Shown here: piece after piece, positions 19,136 through 27,039 of the stretch
How the letters are laid out: every line of letters begins with the position of its first letter
Numbering within the stretch: the first letter of the stretch is position 1
Assembly: GCA_048498995.1 (NCBI GenBank)
Contig: JBEHWX010000015.1
Coordinates: 21,228-85,227, forward strand
DNA length: 64,000 nt
Direction: 5' to 3'
From: JBEHWX01 sp048498995
GTDB taxonomy: Bacteria > Bacteroidota > Ignavibacteria > OLB7
Notes under the pieces: generated by a model
The model's database searches: none
Told to the model about the DNA's origin: nothing
What the model saw: the letters and a program-made list of their open reading frames with translations, nothing else
Position numbers and translations under genes: made by a program

Positions 19136-20884
19136 TCACCGCAGGCTCGCCAGCTCCTCCTCGAGCAACTGCATCTCGTACATCCTCGCGTACTCTCCCT
19201 TGATCGCCAGCAGCTCCTCGTGCGTTCCCCGCTCGGTGATCCGTCCGCCATCCATCACGATGATCTGGTCGGCATCCTTCACCGTCGAGATACGATGGGC
19301 GATGATGATGCTCGTCCGCTCACGCATCACCTCGCGGAGGCCGGAGAGGATGTGCTCCTCGGTCTCGGTGTCGACCGCGGAGAGCGCGTCGTCGAGGGCG
19401 AGGATCTTCGGATCGCGAAGCACGGCGCGCGCGATCGAGGTGCGCTGCTTCTGTCCGCCGGAAAGGGTCAGTCCGCGCTCGCCGACGATGGTGTCGAACT
19501 TCTTCGGGAAGCCCTCCACGTTGTCGTAGAGCTGCGCGATCTTCGAGGCTTCGACAACATCCTCCATCGGCGCGTCGGCGCGACCGAAGCGGATGTTGCC
19601 GGCGATCGTCTCGGAGAAGAGGAAGGTCTCCTGCGTCACCATGCCGATCGAGGAGCGAAGCACCTCCAGCGGGATCGTGCGGATCGAGTGTCCGTCGATC
19701 AGGATATCTCCCTGCTGGATGTCGTACAGACGGGCGATCAGGTTCACCACCGTGCTCTTGCCGGCGCCGGTGGTGCCGATGATCGCCAGCGTGGTCCCCG
19801 GCTCCACCGTGAAGGTGATGTCGTGGAGCACGTCGGAGAGCTCCGGCCGGTAGCGGAAGGTAACGTTCCGGAACTCGATCCGGCCGCGGATATCGGTGAT
19901 GGAGGCATCGGTCATCGAGCGATCGCTGGCCTCCACCGGAAGCTCCAGCACTTTGTTCAGACGCTCCATCGAGGCGGCGCCGCGCTGGACCAGGTTGGTG
20001 ACCCACCCCACCGCGATTACCGGCCAGATAAGCTGCGAGATGTAGGCGAAGAACTGCGCGATATCACCCAGCGTGGCGTGCCCCTGCGTCACCTCGTAGC
20101 CGCCGTAGCCGAGCACGATGATCTGCGACATGCCGATCAGCCCCACCATCACCGGCATCATCAGCGCCTGGGTCTTCACCAGCTTCATGTTCTTGACCTT
20201 GTAGAGCTCGCTCATCTGCGCGAACGAGGTGAGCGAGAAGGCCTCGCGCACGTACGCGCGCACCACGCGAACGCCGGAGATGTTCTCCTGCGCGCGGGAG
20301 GTCAGGTCGCTGAACTGCCCCTGCACCTGGCCGAACAGGCTATGGATCCGCCGGCCGAAGGCATAGACCGTGTAGCTGGCGAACGGCAGCGGGATCAGCG
20401 CCAGGAGCGTGATCTTCCAGGAGAGGAGCAACATCATCGTCATCGCGAAGGCGAAGGTGGTGACGGTGTTGGCCGTGTACATCAGCGCCGGTCCCACGAA
20501 CTCGCGGACCGCGGAGATGTCGTTGGTGGCCAGCGCCATCACGTCGCCGGTCGGCGTCGTGGTGAAGTAGCCCATCGGGAGCGCCTGCACGTGCGAAAGG
20601 AAATCGTCGCGGATGTCCCGCTCCACCAGACGGGACATGACGATGATCGTCTGTCGCGTGATGAAGAGGAAGACGCCGCTGCCGAGCGAGAGCCCGAGGA
20701 TGATCAGCGCTTCCACCAGCAGCTCACCGCCGGTGATCCCCTTGCCGAGCCGGTCGATCGTCTGACCGACGAAGCGCGGAATGGCGACCGAGAAGACGTT
20801 GGAGATGGTGATCGCGATCAGTCCCCAGACAAGCCGGGACTTGTACCGCATGATATACGGACGTAGACTGCGAAGAGAGTTCAT
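19136..20884 (-). CDS. ABC exporter half-transporter, MdlA-like
   Basis: 582 residues: an N-terminal six-helix ABC membrane domain, then a nucleotide-binding domain with Walker A IGTTGAGKST (about residue 370), LSGGQKQRTSIARA signature and Walker B ILALDDALSAVD. The catalytic Glu after Walker B is Asp, as in MdlA-type halves of heterodimeric exporters. This suggests one consensus and one degenerate ATP site. The usual partner half is not next to it in this window. Likely role: export of a lipid, peptide or drug across the inner membrane; the substrate cannot be read. Single-gene unit flanked by terminators. Confidence 0.92.
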   Translation of the reverse strand: MNSLRSLRPYIMRYKSRLVWGLIAITISNVFSVAIPRFVGQTIDRLGKGITGGELLVEALIILGLSLGSGVFLFITRQTIIVMSRLVERDIRDDFLSHVQALPMGYFTTTPTGDVMALATNDISAVREFVGPALMYTANTVTTFAFAMTMMLLLSWKITLLALIPLPFASYTVYAFGRRIHSLFGQVQGQFSDLTSRAQENISGVRVVRAYVREAFSLTSFAQMSELYKVKNMKLVKTQALMMPVMVGLIGMSQIIVLGYGGYEVTQGHATLGDIAQFFAYISQLIWPVIAVGWVTNLVQRGAASMERLNKVLELPVEASDRSMTDASITDIRGRIEFRNVTFRYRPELSDVLHDITFTVEPGTTLAIIGTTGAGKSTVVNLIARLYDIQQGDILIDGHSIRTIPLEVLRSSIGMVTQETFLFSETIAGNIRFGRADAPMEDVVEASKIAQLYDNVEGFPKKFDTIVGERGLTLSGGQKQRTSIARAVLRDPKILALDDALSAVDTETEEHILSGLREVMRERTSIIIAHRISTVKDADQIIVMDGGRITERGTHEELLAIKGEYARMYEMQLLEEELASLR

Positions 20885-20950
20885 GGGCGACCTTTGGGAA
20901 GAGGTTCAGTTCGAGTCGTGCCCGAAGACGTGCGTAGGCCGGGAAGATTG

Positions 20951-20981
20951 CGCGCCCGGACAAAAAAATTGTCCGGGCGCG
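20951..20981 (-). terminator. Terminator after dnaJ
   Basis: Stem CGCGCCCGGACAA / TTGTCCGGGCGCG around AAAAA, downstream of dnaJ and upstream of the ABC gene. Confidence 0.75.
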
Positions 20982-21062
20982 GCGGAATGCGTTCAGTTGG
21001 TTCAACCGGTCGATGGCGCCGATTCCGAGATCGGCGGGTCATCACCGGCCGGGAGCTCCCCT

Positions 21063-22217
21063 TCAGGAGAAGGCTTCCTTCACCTTCTCGAAGAATCCTC
21101 CCCTCTCGGCCGGCCTGGCGCCGTTGGCCGGAGAGATGTTCGGGTGCCGGGAGAGCTCCTGCAGGGCGGTCCGCTCCTCGTCGGAGAGCTTGGTCGGCAC
21201 GTGGATGTTCACGCGGACGATCTGGTCCCCCTTGCGGCCGGTCTCCAGGTGAGGAATGCCCTTCTCGCGCATCCGGAGGAGCGTACCCGGCGGCGTCCCC
21301 GGCTCGACCTTGACGGCCGAGGAGCCGGTGAGCGTCGGCACCTCCACCTCGGCGCCGAGCGCGGCCTGCGGGAAGGAGATCGTCAGATCATAGACCACGT
21401 CGTTGCCGTTGCGGACGAAGCTCTTGTGCTGGCGCTCCTCGATCAGGACGATCAGGTCGCCGGCCGGACCTCCGTGACGGCCGGCATTGCCGGCGCCGCG
21501 GATCGGAATGTAGTTGCCGTCGGAAACACCGGCCGGAACGCGGATCTCCTCGCGTCCCTCCCCCTGCACGCGCCCCTCGCCGCCGCACTTCTTGCACGGC
21601 TCGATCACCACCTTCCCCTCACCCTGGCAGGTGGGGCAGGCGGCGATGTTGACGAACTGGCCGAAGAGGGAGCGGCTCACCTGCCGGATCTCCCCGCTCC
21701 CCTGGCAGGAGGAACAGGTCTGGATGCCGGAGGGAGAAAGGGCTCCCTGGCCGGTGCACTCCGGGCAGGTGACCATCTTCTTGATCGAGATCGTCTTGTC
21801 CACGCCGGTGGCGATCTCCTCGAGCGCCAGCGGCAGACGGACCTTGAGGTCGCTGCCGGGCTGACCGAAGACCGCCCCGCGCGCGCGTCCGCCGCCGAAG
21901 CCCCCCCCTCCTCCGCCGCCGAAGATATCGCCGAACCCGAAGGCGCTGAAGATATCTCCCAGGTCGGAGAAGTTGTGGAAGTCCTGGCCGCTGCGCATCC
22001 CCTGATGACCGAAGCGATCGTACCGGGCGCGCTTGTCGGCGTTGGAGAGCACCTCGTAGGCCTCGGCCGCCTCGCGGAACCTGGACTCGGCCTCCGGGTT
22101 GTCCGGGTTGCGGTCCGGATGGTACTGCATGGCCAGCTTACGGTAGGCCGTCTTGATATCCGCTTCGGATGCCTCGCGGGGAAGTCCGAGGATCTCGTAA
22201 TAATCTCGTTTCTGCAT
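21063..22217 (-). CDS. dnaJ: Chaperone protein DnaJ
   Basis: 384 residues, the co-chaperone that delivers clients to DnaK and stimulates its ATPase. N-terminal J domain with YHPDRNPDNPEAE (HPD motif), then a Gly/Phe-rich linker (FGFGDIFGGGGGGGFGGGR). Four CXXCXGXG zinc modules follow: CPECTGQG, CSSCQGSG, CPTCQGEG and CKKCGGEG. The C-terminal substrate-binding domain is present. Last gene of the hrcA-grpE-dnaJ operon, separated from grpE by 255 bp containing a hairpin. dnaK is not in the window. Confidence 0.97.
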   Translation of the reverse strand: MQKRDYYEILGLPREASEADIKTAYRKLAMQYHPDRNPDNPEAESRFREAAEAYEVLSNADKRARYDRFGHQGMRSGQDFHNFSDLGDIFSAFGFGDIFGGGGGGGFGGGRARGAVFGQPGSDLKVRLPLALEEIATGVDKTISIKKMVTCPECTGQGALSPSGIQTCSSCQGSGEIRQVSRSLFGQFVNIAACPTCQGEGKVVIEPCKKCGGEGRVQGEGREEIRVPAGVSDGNYIPIRGAGNAGRHGGPAGDLIVLIEERQHKSFVRNGNDVVYDLTISFPQAALGAEVEVPTLTGSSAVKVEPGTPPGTLLRMREKGIPHLETGRKGDQIVRVNIHVPTKLSDEERTALQELSRHPNISPANGARPAERGGFFEKVKEAFS

Positions 22218-22431
22218 AAGGATGGTACTTCTTTCGTTCGTGGTCGCGCAGTGGTCGGGAACGGGGCCCGTGAGGAAGGAAGATAGCGATCCCGGTCAGG
22301 AATCGCACCACTGGATTCAGGGGGCCGGGATGCCGGGGATGCGCGCGCGACCGCGCTTGGACATCGATGTCGGGGAGGGCGTCCTCGCGAAAACCGTCCG
22401 GAGGCTCGGAGGCACCGGGCAAGAGACGAGT

Positions 22432-22462
22432 CCGGGGCCGGACGATTGGATGCCGGCCCCGG
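22432..22462 (-). terminator. Intercistronic hairpin between grpE and dnaJ
   Basis: Perfect 10-bp stem CCGGGGCCGG / CCGGCCCCGG with an 11-base loop, just after the grpE stop on the minus strand. The tail has only scattered T residues, so it is probably a partial terminator that tunes the dnaJ level, or a processing site. Confidence 0.5.
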
Positions 22463-22472
22463 GAATTTCACA

Positions 22473-23018
22473 TCAGCTACCGGCCGAAACGATCACCTTG
22501 GCGTGCCGGAGCACCTTGTCGCCGTACATATAGCCCGGCTCGATCTCGGTGATCACGGTGTTCTCCGGCGCGTCGCTCGGCTGGTTCAGGAGCGCCTCGT
22601 GCAGGTGAACGTCGAACGGCTGGCCGACGGCCTCCATCTTCTTCACCCCCAGGCTCTCCAGCACCTTGCCGATCTTGTCGGAGACCATCGAGACCCCCTT
22701 GAAGAAGGCGTCGAAATCGGTCGACTGCTCGCCGGCCTGCACCGAGCGGCGGAAATCGTCGACGATCGGCAGCAGCTGCTTCAGGAGCTTTTCGTTGGCG
22801 TACCGGATCGTCTCCCCCCGCTCCTGCTCGGCGCGACGGCGGACGTTGTCCAGGTCGGCCACGGCGCGCAGCGCGCGATCGCGCAGCTGCTGATTCTCCC
22901 GCTCCAGCTCGGCGACACGCTCCTCGAGCGAGCGCCCTCCCTGCGCGGTCTCGTTGTCGGCCAGATCCTGTCCGGACTCCTTGTCGTTCTCGTTGATCGG
23001 TATCTCCTGGTTGCTCAT
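22473..23018 (-). CDS. grpE: Nucleotide exchange factor GrpE
   Basis: 181 residues. GrpE releases ADP from DnaK. Acidic N-terminus, long coiled-coil helix (LEERVAELERENQQLRDRALRAVADLDNVRRR), then the conserved ERGETIRYANEKLLKQLLPIVDDF, and a C-terminal beta domain ending VLRHAKVIVSAG. Second gene of the heat-shock operon, 43 bp after hrcA. Confidence 0.96.
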   Translation of the reverse strand: MSNQEIPINENDKESGQDLADNETAQGGRSLEERVAELERENQQLRDRALRAVADLDNVRRRAEQERGETIRYANEKLLKQLLPIVDDFRRSVQAGEQSTDFDAFFKGVSMVSDKIGKVLESLGVKKMEAVGQPFDVHLHEALLNQPSDAPENTVITEIEPGYMYGDKVLRHAKVIVSAGS

Positions 23019-23061
23019 AATGACACTGACCCTGCTTCGATGATTGAACTGTTGTTGAGCG

Positions 23062-24135
23062 TCACCGTTCCTGGAAACTGTTGGTGATCGTCTTGGCGAT
23101 ATACTCCACCACGGTGATCATCTTCGAATAATTCATCCGCTTCGGCCCTATCAGGCCGATCGTGCCGCTGGTGTCGCCGATCTGGTAGCGCGTGGTGATC
23201 AGGCTGTAGTCGGCCATCCGCTCGTCGGCAAGCTCGGTGCCGATGGCCACTTCCACCCCGGCGCGTCCGGAGCCGTGCCCCTCCACCAGATGGATGATCA
23301 CCTCCTCGTTCTCCACCAGCTCCACGATCCCGCGGAACCGCTCCGGGGAGGCGAACTCCGGCTGCCGGAGAATGTTCTGCGTCGGCGAGATATGGACGCG
23401 ATCGACGTCCAGGCTGTTCGAGAAGATCTTCTCGGCCGAATCCAGGAAAATCCGTACCAGCCCCCCCGGATGCGCCTCAGCCACGTCCCGCAGACGATCC
23501 TGATAGCTCTTTCTGATCTCGCCGAGGGTGAGCCCGGCCAGGCGCTCGTTCAGGATCGCCACGATCTGATCAAGCTGATCGCGATGCACCTCCTCGCGCA
23601 CCTCGATCGTCACGGTCCGGACCTCGCCGGCCCGGGCCGAAAGCACCACCAGCAGGCGGCGCGCCCCGAGCGGGACGATCTCGATCCGCTCCAGGACGCT
23701 GGAGAGCACCTGCGGCGCGGTGACGATCCCGAGCTGGCTCGAGATGGCCCCGATCAGCCGCGAGGCCTCCTTCATCACCAGTCCGGTCGGCGCCGTCGGG
23801 TCGATGTTCCGCCGGATGGCGGTCCGCTCGGCCTGCGTCAGCTTTTCGATGTCGACCAGACAGTCCACATAGAAGCGATAGCCGCGATCGGTCGGAACGC
23901 GCCCGGCCGACGTGTGCGGGTGGGAGATGTATCCCTTCTCTTCGAGATCCGCCATGACGTTGCGGATTGTGGCAGCTGAAATCGACTCCTGATCGAACCG
24001 CTTGGAAAGATAGCGGGAGCCGACCGGATTCGCGGTCAGAATATAATACTGAACGATGTATCGGAGAACCAGTTCTTCCCGTTCGGTCAGATCGGTCGGG
24101 AGCTGATGCACGGAGGTATGTCTGCCAGGGGTCAT
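23062..24135 (-). CDS. hrcA: Heat-inducible transcription repressor HrcA
   Basis: 357 residues from the ATG read from 24135. The frame is open 28 codons further, but those residues are not HrcA-like. The N-terminal winged helix (LTEREELVLRYIVQYYILTANPVGS, then ISAATIRNVMADLEEKGYISHPHTSAGRVPTDRGYRFYVD) is diagnostic. HrcA normally represses chaperone operons by binding CIRCE inverted repeats. I saw no CIRCE sequence upstream of this gene within the window. First gene of hrcA-grpE-dnaJ. Confidence 0.96.
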   Translation of the reverse strand: MTPGRHTSVHQLPTDLTEREELVLRYIVQYYILTANPVGSRYLSKRFDQESISAATIRNVMADLEEKGYISHPHTSAGRVPTDRGYRFYVDCLVDIEKLTQAERTAIRRNIDPTAPTGLVMKEASRLIGAISSQLGIVTAPQVLSSVLERIEIVPLGARRLLVVLSARAGEVRTVTIEVREEVHRDQLDQIVAILNERLAGLTLGEIRKSYQDRLRDVAEAHPGGLVRIFLDSAEKIFSNSLDVDRVHISPTQNILRQPEFASPERFRGIVELVENEEVIIHLVEGHGSGRAGVEVAIGTELADERMADYSLITTRYQIGDTSGTIGLIGPKRMNYSKMITVVEYIAKTITNSFQER

Positions 24136-24192
24136 CACGCTTGAATGACGCGATCGCGCTCGGAAGATTTTTGTGCCCGATAAAACGCGAGA

Positions 24193-24217
24193 GCGAGGCC
24201 CGTACCACGGGCCTCGC
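24193..24217 (-). terminator. Terminator after nuoN
   Basis: 11-bp stem GCGAGGCCCGT / ACGGGCCTCGC with a 3-base loop. On the minus strand it is followed about six bases later by TTTTATC. It separates the nuo unit from hrcA. Confidence 0.7.
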
Positions 24218-24291
24218 ACCGCAAGTTCTCGAAACTGCCCGGATTCGCGGGCTCCGTCGGACGCCGAACCGGACGCCGAACGGGGCGCCGA

Positions 24292-25764
24292 TCAGCGTCC
24301 CACGTTCAGGAAGAGCTGCGGAAGAAAGCCGATCACCAGCGTGCCGACGATCGTCAGCGCCAGCGCCAGACGGGAGGCTCCGCCGGCGGCGACCACGGCG
24401 GTCGACTCCCCTTCCGGCTCCCGGAAGAACATGTTGACGATCAGCCCGAGGTAGAACCAGGCCGAGATCACCGAGGAGACCACGCCGACGATCGCCAGCC
24501 AGGTCATGTCCGCCTCGACCGCGGCGTTGAACAGGTAGTACTTGCCGAAGAACCCGGCGAACGGCGGGATGCCGGTGAGCGAGAACATGAAGAGCGCCAT
24601 CACCACCGCCAGTCCCGGACGACGGCGGCCGAGGCCGCGATAGTCGTCGATCGAGACGTTGCCGCCATTCTCCTGCTCGAGCATGCCGACGACGGCGAAG
24701 GCGCCGAGCTGCATGAAGAGATAGGCCGCCAGGTAGTACATGATGCCGGTCCAGCCGGTCTGGTTGCCGGCGGCCACGCCGATCATCGCGTAGCCGGCAT
24801 GGGCCACCGAGGAGTAGGCGAGCATCCGCTTGATGTTCGTCTGGGCGATCGCCGTGATGTTGCCGATCAGCATCGAGCCGACGGCCAGCAGCGCCAGCAC
24901 CTCGTGGGCGTTCCCCATGCCGATTGCCCCCTGGTTGGAGACCACCGGGATCATCACGCCGACGAAGCCGCTGAAGGCCGCGGCCTTGCCGGCCGTGCTC
25001 ATGAAGCCGGTGACCACCGTCGGCGCTCCCTGGTAGACGTCCGGCGCCCACTGATGGAACGGGAAGGCGGCGACCTTGAAGCTCAATCCGACGATCAGCA
25101 GCCCCATGCCGACCCAGAAGACGGCCGGGCCGTGGGCCAGACCGTTGGCCAGCGGAGCGCCGCTGCCAGCGGCCGCGGCCGTGGTGCCGAAGCCGAGAAT
25201 GCCGCTGTAGTTCATGGTGCCGGTGGCCCCGTAGATCAGCGCCATGCCGAAGACCAGGAAGCCGGAGGCGAAGGCGCCGAGCAGGAAGTACTTCAGCGCG
25301 GCCTCGTTCGAGGCCAGGCGACGCCGGAGGAAGCCGGACATCACGTAGAAGCAGATCGACATCACCTCGATGCCGACGAACAGGGGCATGAAGTTGGCGC
25401 TGTGCGAGATCAGCATCATGCCGGCGATCGACATCATCAGCAGGGTGTAGAACTCGTCGTACATCCCTCCCATCCGCTCCATGTACTCGCGCGCCAGCAG
25501 GATGGTCATGATGCCGGCGGTGCAGAAGATGATGTCGAAGACATTGGCCATTCCCCCCGACGTGATCATTCCGTCGAAGCCGGACATCTTCGTGGTGAGC
25601 GTCCAGGCGGCGGCGACGATGCCGCCGATGAGACCGAGGATCGAGAGCCAGGCGCAGGCGCGCGTGCTCTTGCCGATCAGAGCGTCGACCAGCATCACCA
25701 GAAGCGCCGCCGTGGCGACGATCTCGATCGGAAGTGCGGCTCGGATGTCTGGAGAAAGCATCAT
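24292..25764 (-). CDS. nuoN: NADH-quinone oxidoreductase subunit N
   Basis: 490 residues, proton-translocating membrane subunit of complex I, homologous to Mrp antiporter subunits. Many hydrophobic helices. Conserved segments include LPLFVGIEVMSICFYVMSGF, ALKYFLLGAFASGFLVFG, KVAAFPFHQWAPDVYQGAPT and NIKRMLAYSSVAHAGYAM, with the Lys and Glu residues used in proton transfer. Starts with two Met codons. Its start overlaps the stop of the antiporter-like gene. No other complex I genes besides L and M are in the window. Confidence 0.95.
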   Translation of the reverse strand: MMLSPDIRAALPIEIVATAALLVMLVDALIGKSTRACAWLSILGLIGGIVAAAWTLTTKMSGFDGMITSGGMANVFDIIFCTAGIMTILLAREYMERMGGMYDEFYTLLMMSIAGMMLISHSANFMPLFVGIEVMSICFYVMSGFLRRRLASNEAALKYFLLGAFASGFLVFGMALIYGATGTMNYSGILGFGTTAAAAGSGAPLANGLAHGPAVFWVGMGLLIVGLSFKVAAFPFHQWAPDVYQGAPTVVTGFMSTAGKAAAFSGFVGVMIPVVSNQGAIGMGNAHEVLALLAVGSMLIGNITAIAQTNIKRMLAYSSVAHAGYAMIGVAAGNQTGWTGIMYYLAAYLFMQLGAFAVVGMLEQENGGNVSIDDYRGLGRRRPGLAVVMALFMFSLTGIPPFAGFFGKYYLFNAAVEADMTWLAIVGVVSSVISAWFYLGLIVNMFFREPEGESTAVVAAGGASRLALALTIVGTLVIGFLPQLFLNVGR

Positions 25765-27035
25765 AGGAAGAATAGAAGCCAAACGATGATGAGAACCGGC
25801 AGAAGCATCGGGATCGAATACCGGGTCATGTAGCCGAAGAACCCGGGCATGCGTACCCCGGCATGCTCCGCAATCGATTTTACCATGAAGTTCGGGCCGT
25901 TGCCGATATAGCTCATCGCCCCGAAGAAGACCGCCGAAACCGAGATCGCCACCACGCGAAGCCCGTCTCCGGCCAGATATTCCCGCACGTGAACCGGGTC
26001 GCCGACGTTCAGGCCGGCCGATCCCATCGCCGCGGCGAGGAAGTTCAGATACGTCGGCGCATTGTCCAGAAAGCTGCTCAACGCCCCGGTCCCCCAGTAG
26101 AGCCCCCCGGGCGAATCGATCCCGAGCGAGGCCGCGTGCGCGCCGAGCCAGTCGAGCGCTGGGATCATCGTCAGGAAGATCCCGGCGAAGAGCCAGGCCA
26201 CCTCCTCGATCGGGTGGAAGCTGAAGTGATTCCCCCGATGGATCTCCGGCTTCGTGCTCCGGTAGCTGACGAACGCCGCCGAGATCATCAGCGCCTCGCG
26301 CAGCAGCAGCGGCCGCTCGATGAAGACCGCCCCGATCACCACCGCCAGCAGCGCCAGGTTGTGAAGCCCGGTCACCCGCGTCGTGTCGTTCTCGGCCTCG
26401 ACCTGCCGGCGCAGCTCCTCCGGCATCTTCCGGTAGCTTCGCGTGTCGAGCCCCCAGAAGACCGCCAGCAGGACCGCCGTGGCCGTGAGCCAGGGAGCGA
26501 TCGCGTGCCGCGTGATCCAGAAGAACGGGATCCCCCGGATGTAGCCGAGGAACAGCGGCGGATCGCCGATCGGCGTCAGCGCCCCGCCGACGTTCGAGAT
26601 CAGAAAGATGAAAAAGATCACATGGAAGGCCGAGACCCGGTACTTGTTGTTCCGGAGATACGGCCTGATCAGGAGCATCGAGGCGCCGGTCGTCCCGAGC
26701 AGGTTCGCCAGGACGGTCCCGATGGCGAGCATCGCCACGTTCTCCCCCGGCGTCGAGCGCCCCTTGATCCGGACGTGGATGCCGCCGGCGACCACGTAGA
26801 GCGATCCGATCAGCGCGATGAAGCTCGCGTACTCCCCCACCGCGTGCACCACGCGGGAGGTCTGATCGAGGGCCACCACATACCATCCGGCGACGAAGAG
26901 CCCGAGCAGCGAGGCCACCATCCGGTAGCGCCTGCCCCACCAGTCACCCGCGATGAAGGGCATCAGCGCGATCGACAGCAGCAGGAGCGCGAACGGCAGG
27001 ATGAGCCAGGGACTGACCCCCTCGCCGGCATGCAT
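25761..27035 (-). CDS. Na+/H+ antiporter-like ion transporter (NhaD/CitMHS superfamily)
   Basis: 424 residues, strongly hydrophobic. Hallmarks of the ion-transporter superfamily with two discontinuous helices: SNVGGALTPIGDPPLFLGYI in the first half, and SSFLDNAPTYLNFLA plus SYIGNGPNFMVKSIAE in the second. These are the TPIGDPP and DNAPT/GNGPN motifs of putative sodium:proton antiporters. It sits between nuoM (5-bp gap) and nuoN (ATGA-type overlap), so it is almost certainly co-transcribed and translated with complex I membrane subunits. That suggests coupling of Na+ and H+ gradients. Exact substrate unproven. Confidence 0.85.
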   Translation of the reverse strand: MHAGEGVSPWLILPFALLLLSIALMPFIAGDWWGRRYRMVASLLGLFVAGWYVVALDQTSRVVHAVGEYASFIALIGSLYVVAGGIHVRIKGRSTPGENVAMLAIGTVLANLLGTTGASMLLIRPYLRNNKYRVSAFHVIFFIFLISNVGGALTPIGDPPLFLGYIRGIPFFWITRHAIAPWLTATAVLLAVFWGLDTRSYRKMPEELRRQVEAENDTTRVTGLHNLALLAVVIGAVFIERPLLLREALMISAAFVSYRSTKPEIHRGNHFSFHPIEEVAWLFAGIFLTMIPALDWLGAHAASLGIDSPGGLYWGTGALSSFLDNAPTYLNFLAAAMGSAGLNVGDPVHVREYLAGDGLRVVAISVSAVFFGAMSYIGNGPNFMVKSIAEHAGVRMPGFFGYMTRYSIPMLLPVLIIVWLLFFL

Positions 27036-27039
27036 CCGG

